Below are positions 1 to 5,933 of a stretch of 5,965 bases of DNA, one piece after another (positions within the stretch are counted from its first letter, which is position 1; the number at the start of each line of letters is the position of its first letter). This DNA is from Actinomycetes bacterium (GTDB lineage: Bacteria; Actinomycetota; Thermoleophilia; RBG-16-64-13), in the NCBI GenBank assembly GCA_021815245.1, contig JAKAHF010000029.1:4333-10297 (forward strand), given 5' to 3'. The notes beneath the pieces are model-generated. The model worked only from the letters and a program-made list of their open reading frames with translations, made no database searches and was not told where the DNA came from. Position numbers and translations under genes: made by a program.

Positions 1-1019
1 TCGGAGATCACCGTGTTGAACAGCAATGGCAGAACCAGGGGAATGATCGCGATGTAGACGAAGTGATTGGCGTCGCGCACGGTGGGAGTGAGTACGCCGA
101 GTGTGGCGTAGATGGCCGCGTAGAGCAGGTAGCCGAAGAGGAAGTAGCCGATGGTCCAGGGGATGACCCGCGCCGCCGCTCCTCCGGTAACGTGCAGGTC
201 GATGCCGAGCACGTCGCTGAAACCGGCGCCGATGCCGAAGAAGAAGGCCATCCAGATCGCTACCTGCAGCAGGCCGACCACCGATAGGCCGGCAATCTTG
301 CCGAGCATGAGGTCACGCGGGCGCAGGCTCACGAGGAGCATCTCGGCGGTTCGGTTCTCCTTCTCCTTCGAGACGCTCTGCAACATGAACCCACTCGTCA
401 TGGCGAGCGCCATGTAGAGGATGAACATGAGCAAGTAGGGGAGTAGGTAACTGGCGGCCGCGTTCTCGGGCGCGTCGATGTCGGCGGGAGCCTGGGCCGA
501 TGCCGATAGGCTGGGGGACGGATCGATGAGGAGCCGGGCCAGAGTCTCGTCGCCGGTCAAGCCCGAATTGAGCACGTAGGTGATGAGACCCCCGCTCGAG
601 ACGGCGCGCAGGGGCTGGTAGCGCTCCTGGACCACGGTGAGCCGGCCGGTGGCCACGTAGTCGGCGGGCACCAGATAGTAGCGGTCGATCTGCTGCAGGC
701 TGAGGGCGGCCTGGGCTTCCTGCTCGCTCGCGAACTTCCGCACGAGTCCCGCCGGTAGCGAAGCGGCGCCGGCGCCGGCGACACCGGCCGGATCGACGTA
801 GCCGATCGCCTTGGTGTCTTCGGTGAGGCTCGACAGCACCGACTGTCCGCCGCCTCCTGAGAACGCCTGCACGAGCAGGACGATCACGACCAGAGCGGCG
901 GGCAAGGCGAAGGTGGTGATCCAGAACGACCGGCGGGCGAGATGCGAGCGCATCTCGTAGGCAGCAGTCAATCGCACCCGGCGCAGGTTCGGCAGCCAGC
1001 TTCTGCCCATCGCGATCAC
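1..1019 (-). CDS. ABC-2 type (NatB-like) permease B, C-terminus cut by window edge
   Basis: This is an integral-membrane subunit of an ABC exporter. 339 codons are open from a GTG at 1019 to the window edge, and the last membrane segments and stop lie outside. The order seen is a basic N-terminus, TM1 (about residues 32-53), an extracytoplasmic domain (54-188), TM2 (189-213), and a cytoplasmic stretch with EKENRTAEMLLVSLRPRDLM (219-238), the usual coupling segment of COG1668-type permeases. TM3 (241-268), TM4 (285-309) and a truncated TM5 (from 318) follow. I chose GTG 1019 because it overlaps the upstream TGA as GTGA and has GAAGG 7 bases upstream (1031-1027). The in-frame ATG at 1010 would put that site 16 bases away. 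The gene is paralogous to permease A just upstream; by comparison about 55-60 residues are missing. The transported substrate is unknown; sodium export, as in NatAB, is only one possibility. Confidence 0.9.
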   Translation of the reverse strand, partial: MIAMGRSWLPNLRRVRLTAAYEMRSHLARRSFWITTFALPAALVVIVLLVQAFSGGGGQSVLSSLTEDTKAIGYVDPAGVAGAGAASLPAGLVRKFASEQEAQAALSLQQIDRYYLVPADYVATGRLTVVQERYQPLRAVSSGGLITYVLNSGLTGDETLARLLIDPSPSLSASAQAPADIDAPENAAASYLLPYLLMFILYMALAMTSGFMLQSVSKEKENRTAEMLLVSLRPRDLMLGKIAGLSVVGLLQVAIWMAFFFGIGAGFSDVLGIDLHVTGGAAARVIPWTIGYFLFGYLLYAAIYATLGVLTPTVRDANHFVYIAIIPLVLPLLFNTVIS

Positions 1020-2206
1020 CCCCGCGCCTTCATGGCCCGCAGGACCGCGCCCAGCCTCATGCGTCGGCCGTAGCGCAGCATGCCTTGACGGAAGACGCGC
1101 GGGGCTGCCCAGAGCCCGGCCGCGGCCGATGCCGCGAGCAGCAGCCAGCCGACGATCAGTTGCCACAGCGGTATGAGGGTCGCCGACCAGCGCACCGCCA
1201 CGCCGAGCATGGAGGTGGTCGGGAAGAGGGTGAGCACGACCATCGCCGGGGAGTCGGGGTTGCTGCCGAGCAAGGGGCTGAAGAAGAGGGGCAGCAGGAA
1301 CACGAAGCTGAAGGCGCCGGCGATCGCCTGGCCCTGGCGGGTGTCGGTCACGGCTACGCCCATGATGATCATCAACGTGGCGGCCAGCACGAAGAGGGGC
1401 ACGAAGTAGGCGATGAGCACGGCCACCAGGCCCCACGAGATCTCGATGGCCGCGAGAGCTTCCACCCAGATGGAGGCCACTGCGATACCACCGAACACGA
1501 GCACCGCCCAGATGACCACCTGCGTGAGCGCCACGCCGATGAGCCCCACCGCCTTGCCCGCGATCAACTGCGTGGGCGAGGCCGACGTGGCGACTATCTC
1601 GATCGTGCGGCTCTCCTTCTCGTCGGCGACGGCGCGTATCAGGTAGCTCGAAGCATTCATGAGCCCGAACGAGAAGAAGAGGCCGAGGGCGAACGGCAGT
1701 ATGAGGCCCGCCAGTCCTTGGCCCCGCATCGCTCTGGCGCCGTCGGCCGAGCGGACCTCGAGGTCGGTGGGACCGTCGAGCGCCCGCGTCGCGATGTCGG
1801 GAGCGAGCGTGGCGACGAGGTTGTCCCTCAGAAACGAGTCGAAGGATGCCTGCAGGCTGGCGCTGGGCTGCCGGTCCCAGTAGAAGAGCTGCACCTGACC
1901 CGAGTCCTTGTATCCCTCAGGAACGAGGTAGTAGGCGCGGATGGTGTGGGCTTCGAGCGCCGCCTGCGCCTGCTCGAGCGACCCGAACACCCTGAAGCCG
2001 GGGTTGGCCGCCTCGGTGGCAAGGACCCCGCTCTGGTCGATGTACCCCACCCCGGTCGGATCGCCCTTGCCGATCTCGCCGCCGACGACACTCAGGGCCA
2101 TCATGGCGAGGAAGAGCAGCGGCAGAGCGATGGTCACCACGATGAAGCTCCGCCGGCGGACGTTGGTCACGTACTCCCTGCGGGCTATGAGGCGCAGCTT
2201 ATGCAC
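1016..2206 (-). CDS. ABC-2 type (NatB-like) permease A
   Basis: This is a complete 396-residue permease of the NatB/COG1668 type and the membrane partner of the ATPase encoded immediately upstream. It has a basic N-terminus with REYVTNVRRRSF (10-21), typical of the family, then TM1 (21-43) and an extracytoplasmic domain (44-163). TM2 (164-190) leads into a cytoplasmic coupling segment EKESRTIEIVATSASPTQLI (196-215). Four more hydrophobic segments lie near 218-247, 257-284, 292-315 and 347-367, followed by a basic tail (370-395). The start is GTG at 2206, eight bases inside the end of the ATPase gene. Only a weak GGGCGG-like site precedes it, so translation probably depends on coupling to the ATPase. 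Its stop overlaps permease B by four bases. The function is export of an unidentified substrate, inferred from family and operon. Confidence 0.93.
   Translation of the reverse strand: MHKLRLIARREYVTNVRRRSFIVVTIALPLLFLAMMALSVVGGEIGKGDPTGVGYIDQSGVLATEAANPGFRVFGSLEQAQAALEAHTIRAYYLVPEGYKDSGQVQLFYWDRQPSASLQASFDSFLRDNLVATLAPDIATRALDGPTDLEVRSADGARAMRGQGLAGLILPFALGLFFSFGLMNASSYLIRAVADEKESRTIEIVATSASPTQLIAGKAVGLIGVALTQVVIWAVLVFGGIAVASIWVEALAAIEISWGLVAVLIAYFVPLFVLAATLMIIMGVAVTDTRQGQAIAGAFSFVFLLPLFFSPLLGSNPDSPAMVVLTLFPTTSMLGVAVRWSATLIPLWQLIVGWLLLAASAAAGLWAAPRVFRQGMLRYGRRMRLGAVLRAMKARG
1027..1031 (-). promoter_or_regulatory. Ribosome binding site deciding the permease B start
   Basis: GAAGG (minus strand) lies seven bases before GTG 1019 and inside the last codons of permease A. 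It supports the GTG start with a GTGA overlap over the ATG at 1010. Confidence 0.55.
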
Positions 2207-3107
2207 GCGTGCCGCCCGTCACGACGCTGATGAAGATGTCGTCGAGCGAAGGCTCGGCAAGCTCATAGCGCTCGATCTTGACGCCCGGCCTCTGGAGTAG
2301 AGCCTGAAGCACCTGCTGCGGATCGGCACCCGCGGCCAACGACAGTCTCCAGGCCCCGTCGACCTGCCGGGTCTCGAGCACCTCCGGGAGGCCCGTGAGG
2401 TCTCCGGTAGCTTCCACCAGCACCGCGTTGGCGGCGAACTCCCGCTTGATGGTGTTCACCGCTCCATACAGCACACTTCTGCCGTGATCGATCAGCACGA
2501 TGCGGTCGCAGAGCGCTTCCACTTGGTACATCTGGTGCGTAGACATGATGACCGTGCGGCCGGCGGCGGCCTGTTCCTTGATGATGTCTTTGATGAGGCG
2601 GGTGCTCACGGGGTCGAGGCCCGAGAACGGCTCGTCGACGACCAGGAGGTCGGGCTCATGAAGAAGGGCCGCGATGAGCTGGGCCTTCTGCTGCATGCCC
2701 TTGCTCAACTCCTGCACCTTCTTGCGGCGGTGCTCGTAGAGGTCCATGCGGCGCAGCCAGTCGCCGAGACGGAGCTTCGCCTCGTTCTCGCTCAGCCCCT
2801 TGAGCGTGGCGAGGAACACGAGCACCTGTTCGAGAGAGGTGTCCTTGTAGAGGCCGCGCTCCTCGGGCAGGTAGCCGATGCGGTTCTTGTCGATCTTGTC
2901 GGGGGTCACGCCCAGCACGCGCACCTGTCCGGAGTCGGCCCGAAAGATGTCGAGCATGACCCTGATCGCGGTGGTCTTGCCGGCCCCGTTCGGTCCAAGC
3001 AGCCCGAAGATCTCTCCCGGTTGCACCTCGAACGAAACGTCCTCGACGGCCTTGGTGGCGCCGAACGATTTGGTAAGGTGCTCGACCGCTACTGAGGGCG
3101 CCGTCAT
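2199..3107 (-). CDS. ABC exporter ATP-binding protein (NatA/YhaQ-like)
   Basis: This is the cytoplasmic ATPase that powers the two downstream permeases, 302 residues, which is normal for this group. Visible motifs are Walker A GPNGAGKTT (38-46, K44), the signature LSKGMQQK (134-141), Walker B LLVVDEP (154-160, D158 and E159), the D-loop SGLDP (162-166) and the switch H191. The Q-loop region reads YLPEERGLY (79-87), with glutamate where many ABC ATPases have glutamine. I know this variant from NatA/YhaQ-like proteins, so it is not a defect. The C-terminus ends in EPSLDDIF (285-292), characteristic of the DUF4162 tail of this family (COG4152). The start is the ATG at 3107, with AAGGAGG four bases upstream; an in-frame upstream ATG at 3170 would add 21 unconserved-looking residues and lacks that support. 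The stop TAA overlaps permease A by eight bases. Substrate unknown. Confidence 0.95.
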   Translation of the reverse strand: MTAPSVAVEHLTKSFGATKAVEDVSFEVQPGEIFGLLGPNGAGKTTAIRVMLDIFRADSGQVRVLGVTPDKIDKNRIGYLPEERGLYKDTSLEQVLVFLATLKGLSENEAKLRLGDWLRRMDLYEHRRKKVQELSKGMQQKAQLIAALLHEPDLLVVDEPFSGLDPVSTRLIKDIIKEQAAAGRTVIMSTHQMYQVEALCDRIVLIDHGRSVLYGAVNTIKREFAANAVLVEATGDLTGLPEVLETRQVDGAWRLSLAAGADPQQVLQALLQRPGVKIERYELAEPSLDDIFISVVTGGTRA

Positions 3108-3111
3108 GTGG

Positions 3112-3118
3112 CCTCCTT
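3112..3118 (-). promoter_or_regulatory. Strong ribosome binding site of the ABC ATPase
   Basis: A full AAGGAGG on the minus strand lies four bases before ATG 3107. It fixes the start and is the strongest Shine-Dalgarno site in the exporter cassette, fitting a lead cistron whose partners are translationally coupled. Confidence 0.75.
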
Positions 3119-3141
3119 CGCCTCCCCCTGTGTTCGTAGAG

Positions 3142-3150
3142 AGTATGGCA
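3142..3150 (-). promoter_or_regulatory. Possible extended -10 promoter for the ABC cassette
   Basis: The minus strand reads TGCCATACT, an extended -10 form (TGn plus CATACT, four of six to TATAAT). A transcript would start near 3135, leaving a leader of about 28 bases before the ATPase start. No recognisable -35 hexamer sits 16-18 bases upstream. The 93-base gap after the amidotransferase stop (3108-3200) shows no convincing terminator hairpin, so read-through from upstream is equally possible. Confidence 0.25.
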
Positions 3151-3200
3151 GGCACGAGGCGCGGGCGCATCCTGCCGGCGACCGGTCTCTCGACGGGCTT

Positions 3201-3905
3201 CTAGCCCAGTGTGGCGACCATGCGGTCGAGCAGTTCGAAGAGGAGCGCACGGCAGTCGGCATAGGGCGCTGCGGGCGATAGCAGATCGGAGACACTCTGG
3301 ATCCAAGGCTCGGGAGGTGAGGTGGCAGGCGGCGGTGCGTTGGCGACCAGTTCGGCCATGCTCCCGGGTGTGACCTCGAGGTGGAACTGCAGTCCGACGA
3401 CGCGGCCTCCGGCGTAGGCGAACGCCTGATTGGCGCAGGCGGCCGACGTGGCCGCGTGAACCGCGCCCGGAGGGATCGCGAACGTGTCGCCGTGGTAGTG
3501 AAGCGCCGCAAACTCGGCCGGAAAGTGAGCGAACACCGGCTCGCTCAGACCGGGGGTGAGCCGCACCGGGAACCAGCCGATCTCACGCTGCTCACCCGGT
3601 GTCACCGGCCCACCCAACACGTCGGCGATGAGCTGCGCCCCCAGGCAGATGCCGATGACGGCTTTGCCGGCGTCGATCGCCGAACCAATAAAGGCCTTCT
3701 CGGCTACGAGCCAAGGGTACTCGGCGTGCTCGTAGATATTCATGGGCCCACCCATGACGACGAGCAGATCGAGATCGGCGGGGTCGGGCAGGTCGTGAGG
3801 CTCCCAGAAGTGAGTGCCGCCGATCTGGTGCCCCCGCGCCGAGGCCCACTCGCCGACGGCGGCAATGCGCTCGAAGGGCACGTGCTGTAGGTAGTGCATC
3901 CTCAT
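3201..3905 (-). CDS. Class I glutamine amidotransferase-like protein (stand-alone GATase1 domain)
   Basis: This is a 234-residue cytoplasmic protein of the triad glutamine amidotransferase family, which releases ammonia from glutamine. The nucleophile elbow GICLGAQ (85-91) supplies Cys87 and FHLE (174-177) supplies His175 and Glu177, so the triad is intact. MGGPMN (51-56) fits the oxyanion-hole strand, and LQHVPFE near the N-terminus is typical of COG0518 stand-alone members. No synthetase domain is fused, and no acceptor enzyme such as GMP synthase ATPase lies next to it, so its partner is unknown; glutamine hydrolysis or gamma-glutamyl hydrolysis are both open. I chose ATG 3905 from family resemblance. 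ATG 3899 and an upstream ATG at 3938 are in frame, and none has a strong ribosome site (AAGGTAG is ten bases before 3905). It sits between the VOC gene (113-base gap) and the ABC cassette (93-base gap). Confidence 0.88.
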   Translation of the reverse strand: MRMHYLQHVPFERIAAVGEWASARGHQIGGTHFWEPHDLPDPADLDLLVVMGGPMNIYEHAEYPWLVAEKAFIGSAIDAGKAVIGICLGAQLIADVLGGPVTPGEQREIGWFPVRLTPGLSEPVFAHFPAEFAALHYHGDTFAIPPGAVHAATSAACANQAFAYAGGRVVGLQFHLEVTPGSMAELVANAPPPATSPPEPWIQSVSDLLSPAAPYADCRALLFELLDRMVATLG

Positions 3906-3983
3906 GGCGCAAAGTCTACCTTGATACCCGGTCTCCATGTGGCCGGACTTCGGGGCAGGTGTTTGTACAGAGGGCCCGCCCGG

Positions 3984-4010
3984 ATTACCCAGGTCCCTGC
4001 TCGAAGTCAA
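3984..4010 (-). promoter_or_regulatory. Possible promoter for the amidotransferase gene
   Basis: In the 113-base gap after the VOC stop the minus strand has TTGACT (4010-4005, five of six to the -35 consensus) and GGTAAT (3989-3984, four of six to -10). The spacing is 15 bases, shorter than the optimal 17. The leader would be about 70 bases. The -35 is good but the spacing is poor, so this is weak support for independent transcription of the amidotransferase. Confidence 0.25.
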
Positions 4011-4018
4011 CGCGGTCG

Positions 4019-4954
4019 CTACGCTCCGGGCGCCGAACCCGGCGGATACCCGAGCACCTCCACGGGGACGCCGTCGGGGTCGCGCAGATACATGAACTGC
4101 GCCGGAAAGTCGGGATCGTCGATGGTCTGCAGCGGAAGCAGCACGTCGAGCCGCTCCTGCACTACGTCGGCGGCGAGGCGCTGTGCGTCACCGGCGTATA
4201 GACACAGCTGCAAGTATCCGAAGTCGCCCCACTGCGTGCCGAACGGTATCGACCGGCCTCGCGGCTTGACCATCTCGACCAGCTCCAGCATGCCCCGGCC
4301 GCGGGTGCTCCCGAGCAGGCAGGAGCGTGCCTTGGCGCCGGAGCAGCCGGTCACCTCGTCGACGCGTTCTGAGAAAGCTTCGTGCGGCGGCACGACCAGC
4401 TTGTCGAGCCCGATGACGCCGCGGTAGAAGTCGAGGGACCGTTCGAGGTCGGTGACCGCGACGCCGACGGAGCTCAGCGCCGCCGGATAATCCATCGGGT
4501 CCGGCGCCTGGACGAGCTCGAGGAGGTTGCCCTCGGGGTCAGACGCGTGCCGAAAGCGGTATTCCCCGAGACCATCGAGCGTCGCGACATGTTCCGGCGA
4601 CTTGAGGTCGAGGAGCGGGGCATGCTCGCCGCAGAAGCCGTGCAGGTCGGATACGAAGAAGCAGAGCTTGGCTACCCCGATGTCGCCGTAGCGTCGATCG
4701 GTACGAATGGGGCGTGGGGGTGGTTCGACCGCCCGGAAGAGGGCCAGAGTCATACCCGCCTCGGCACCGCCGAGCAGGCGCGACGAATGCACTGCCCTCG
4801 GACTGCGAAGTAGGCCGCGCATGGCGGGATGGTCCTCTTCGGGCATGGAGGCGATCACCCGCATGCCGAAGACCTCGGCGTAGAAATCGGTCATGCGGTC
4901 GAGATCGCGCACTCCGATGCCGACGTGGTCGACTCCAAGTATGCTGCGCATCAT
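4019..4954 (-). CDS. Two-domain VOC superfamily protein (glyoxalase/extradiol dioxygenase fold)
   Basis: This is a 311-residue cytoplasmic protein built of two tandem vicinal-oxygen-chelate domains. Domain 1 (about 4-149) opens with GVDHVGIGVRDLDRMTDFY and closes with DPEGNLLELVQ (139-149). Domain 2 (about 158-304) opens with SSVGVAVTDLERSLDFY and closes with RDPDGVPVEVLGYP (291-304). The usual metal ligands are His, His and Glu. By my alignment domain 1 has His10, Lys96 and Glu146, and domain 2 has Ser162, Gln249 and Glu299, so neither triad is canonical. The reaction cannot be named: lactoylglutathione lyase, ring-cleavage dioxygenase and antibiotic-binding members all share this fold. The start is ATG 4954 (or 4951, adjacent), with AGGAG at 4967-4963, eight bases upstream. 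It diverges from the SDR gene, which hints at a shared catabolic role, but this is inference. Confidence 0.9.
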   Translation of the reverse strand: MMRSILGVDHVGIGVRDLDRMTDFYAEVFGMRVIASMPEEDHPAMRGLLRSPRAVHSSRLLGGAEAGMTLALFRAVEPPPRPIRTDRRYGDIGVAKLCFFVSDLHGFCGEHAPLLDLKSPEHVATLDGLGEYRFRHASDPEGNLLELVQAPDPMDYPAALSSVGVAVTDLERSLDFYRGVIGLDKLVVPPHEAFSERVDEVTGCSGAKARSCLLGSTRGRGMLELVEMVKPRGRSIPFGTQWGDFGYLQLCLYAGDAQRLAADVVQERLDVLLPLQTIDDPDFPAQFMYLRDPDGVPVEVLGYPPGSAPGA

Positions 4955-4969
4955 CGGGTCCTCTCCTCT

Positions 4970-4986
4970 CTCTGGTGCAGCCAGAG
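4970..4986. repeat. Palindrome CTCTGG-TGCAG-CCAGAG, candidate VOC operator
   Basis: A perfect inverted repeat has 6-base arms and a 5-base centre. It covers the proposed -10 (4983-4988) and start site of the VOC promoter, where a bound repressor would block transcription. With a start near 4976 the transcript would contain only one arm, so a DNA operator is more likely than an RNA hairpin. Confidence 0.35.
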
Positions 4987-5012
4987 TAGGTCGCGCGGGG
5001 AGGCCGGGTCAA
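4983..5012 (-). promoter_or_regulatory. Likely promoter of the VOC gene
   Basis: On the minus strand TTGACC (5012-5007, five of six to -35 consensus) is followed after 18 bases by TACTCT (4988-4983), which matches the TAnnnT pattern tolerated in GC-rich bacteria. Transcription would begin near 4976, giving a short leader of about 20 bases that holds the AGGAG ribosome site. Confidence 0.4.
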
Positions 5013-5017
5013 TGGGC

Positions 5018-5038
5018 GGCGCACCCGTGGGTCGCGCC
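5018..5038. repeat. Imperfect GC-rich inverted repeat upstream of the VOC -35
   Basis: GGCGC-ACCC and GGGT-GCGCC face each other around a GT centre, with one bulged C at 5033. The repeat lies directly upstream of the VOC -35. It could be an activator site, but in DNA this rich in G+C such repeats arise by chance. Confidence 0.2.
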
Positions 5039-5078
5039 CTGGCGGCGGAAGGCAGGTCTCGCGATCGGCACCCTTCTC

Positions 5079-5094
5079 CTGAACGGGGGTTCAG
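5079..5094. promoter_or_regulatory. Palindrome CTGAACGGGGGTTCAG, candidate repressor operator for the SDR gene
   Basis: A perfect 6-4-6 inverted repeat (CTGAAC, GGGG, GTTCAG) has a size and arm-to-arm geometry typical of TetR-type and similar dimeric repressors. Its right arm overlaps the proposed SDR -35 (5090-5095), the classic position for repression. No regulator gene is in the window, so the protein that binds is unknown. Confidence 0.45.
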
Positions 5095-5118
5095 CAACGG
5101 CCTCCGCGGCGCTATGAT
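5090..5118 (+). promoter_or_regulatory. Likely promoter of the SDR gene
   Basis: TATGAT (5113-5118) matches the -10 consensus at five of six positions. With 17-base spacing the -35 would be TTCAGC (5090-5095), only three of six, which suits a promoter that is weak or regulated. The start site would be near 5125, with a leader of about 32 bases before ATG 5157. Confidence 0.5.
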
Positions 5119-5156
5119 GGGTGGGTTGCTCACCACCGAGTAGGAATGGACGGGTC

Positions 5157-5933
5157 ATGAGATTCAGCGGCAGGGTAGCACTGGTAACCGGCGCAGCCTC
5201 GGGCATCGGCAGGGCGGGGGCGCAGCTCTTCGCGCGCGAGGGTGCCAAAGTCATAGTCACGACCGGCACCAACGTCGAGGGCGGCGAGGAGACGGTCAAG
5301 CTCATTAAAGACGCGGGCGGCGAAGCCACGTTCGTCAAGTGCGATGTTTCGAACGCAGCCGATGTCAAGGCCATGGTCGATACCTGCGTCGAGCTCTACG
5401 GCCGCCTCGACTACGCATTCAACAACGCCGGCATCGGGCCCGACGGCAAGCGCGTGCCGGTGCTCAATATCGTCGACATGCCCGAGGACTTGTGGGACCG
5501 CACCATCGACATCAACCTCAAGGGCGTCTTTCTCTGCATGAAGTACGAGATGCAGCAGATGATCAAGCAGGGCGGAGGCTCGATCGTCAGCACCTCGTCG
5601 GTCGGCGCCGTGAAGCCGCAGCCGGGCTTCTGCGCCTACAACGCGAGCAAATCGGGGTTGGGCGGCCTGACCAGGACGGCCGCCGTCGAGGGAGCACCGT
5701 ACAACATCCGCGTGAACGCCATTCTGCCCGGGCCCACCATGAACACGCTGCTGTTCGACTACCTGACCACGGCCGTGCCCGACGTGAAGGACAACATGGA
5801 GAACGACGTGCCGCTGCATCGGCTCGCCTACCCCGAGGACATGGCCGAAGCGGTCGTGTGGCTGTGCTCCGACACCGCCAATTTCATCACCGGGCAGTGC
5901 CTGCCCATCGACGGCGGCATAACCGCCCGATAG
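5157..5933 (+). CDS. Classical short-chain dehydrogenase/reductase (SDR family oxidoreductase)
   Basis: This is a 258-residue cytoplasmic NAD(P)-dependent oxidoreductase of typical classical-SDR length. It has the glycine-rich TGAASGIG (11-18), D63 in KCDV (adenine pocket), NNAG (89-92), catalytic Asn120, Ser148, Tyr161 and Lys165 (YNASK), PGP (191-193), and a C-terminal TGQCLPIDGG (245-254). All four catalytic residues are present, so it should be active. After the second strand, where NAD-specific enzymes usually carry Asp, it reads TTGTN (35-39), so coenzyme preference is unclear. The substrate cannot be named; the 3-oxoacyl reductase and hydroxysteroid or cyclic-alcohol dehydrogenase groups all look like this. 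I chose ATG 5157 because the protein then begins MRFSGRVALVTG, the standard SDR opening; an in-frame ATG at 5121 adds 12 unlikely residues and would fall at or before the proposed transcript start. AGGAA lies ten bases upstream. Confidence 0.94.
   Translation: MRFSGRVALVTGAASGIGRAGAQLFAREGAKVIVTTGTNVEGGEETVKLIKDAGGEATFVKCDVSNAADVKAMVDTCVELYGRLDYAFNNAGIGPDGKRVPVLNIVDMPEDLWDRTIDINLKGVFLCMKYEMQQMIKQGGGSIVSTSSVGAVKPQPGFCAYNASKSGLGGLTRTAAVEGAPYNIRVNAILPGPTMNTLLFDYLTTAVPDVKDNMENDVPLHRLAYPEDMAEAVVWLCSDTANFITGQCLPIDGGITAR

Noticed and set aside
770..781. Repeated GGCGCC units inside permease B
   Set aside because: They encode an Ala-Gly run (residues about 81-86) in a permeable loop of the extracytoplasmic domain; ordinary GC-rich codon use, not a regulatory repeat.
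1085..2230. A 381-codon plus-strand open frame antisense to permease A
   Set aside because: Its translation is dominated by H, R, G, E and D with no hydrophobic core or motif, and it mirrors a permease with clear family motifs. Long antisense frames are expected in GC-rich coding DNA.
2484..3095. A 203-codon plus-strand open frame opposite the ABC ATPase
   Set aside because: It overlaps a gene with all ABC motifs, and its own sequence shows no recognisable domain; a shadow frame.
3108..3170. Upstream in-frame start for the ABC ATPase (ATG 3170)
   Set aside because: It adds 21 residues unlike family N-termini, and it ignores the AAGGAGG site placed just before ATG 3107.
3171..3200. GC-rich short palindromes (CCGGCGACCGG, GACCGGTC) after the amidotransferase stop as a terminator
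   Set aside because: The stems are only about four base pairs and are not followed by a T-rich run on the minus strand.
5130..5819. A 229-codon minus-strand open frame opposite the SDR gene
   Set aside because: The plus-strand SDR has a complete catalytic tetrad and cofactor motifs; the opposite frame has a low-complexity H/D/R/A/G composition typical of antisense frames.
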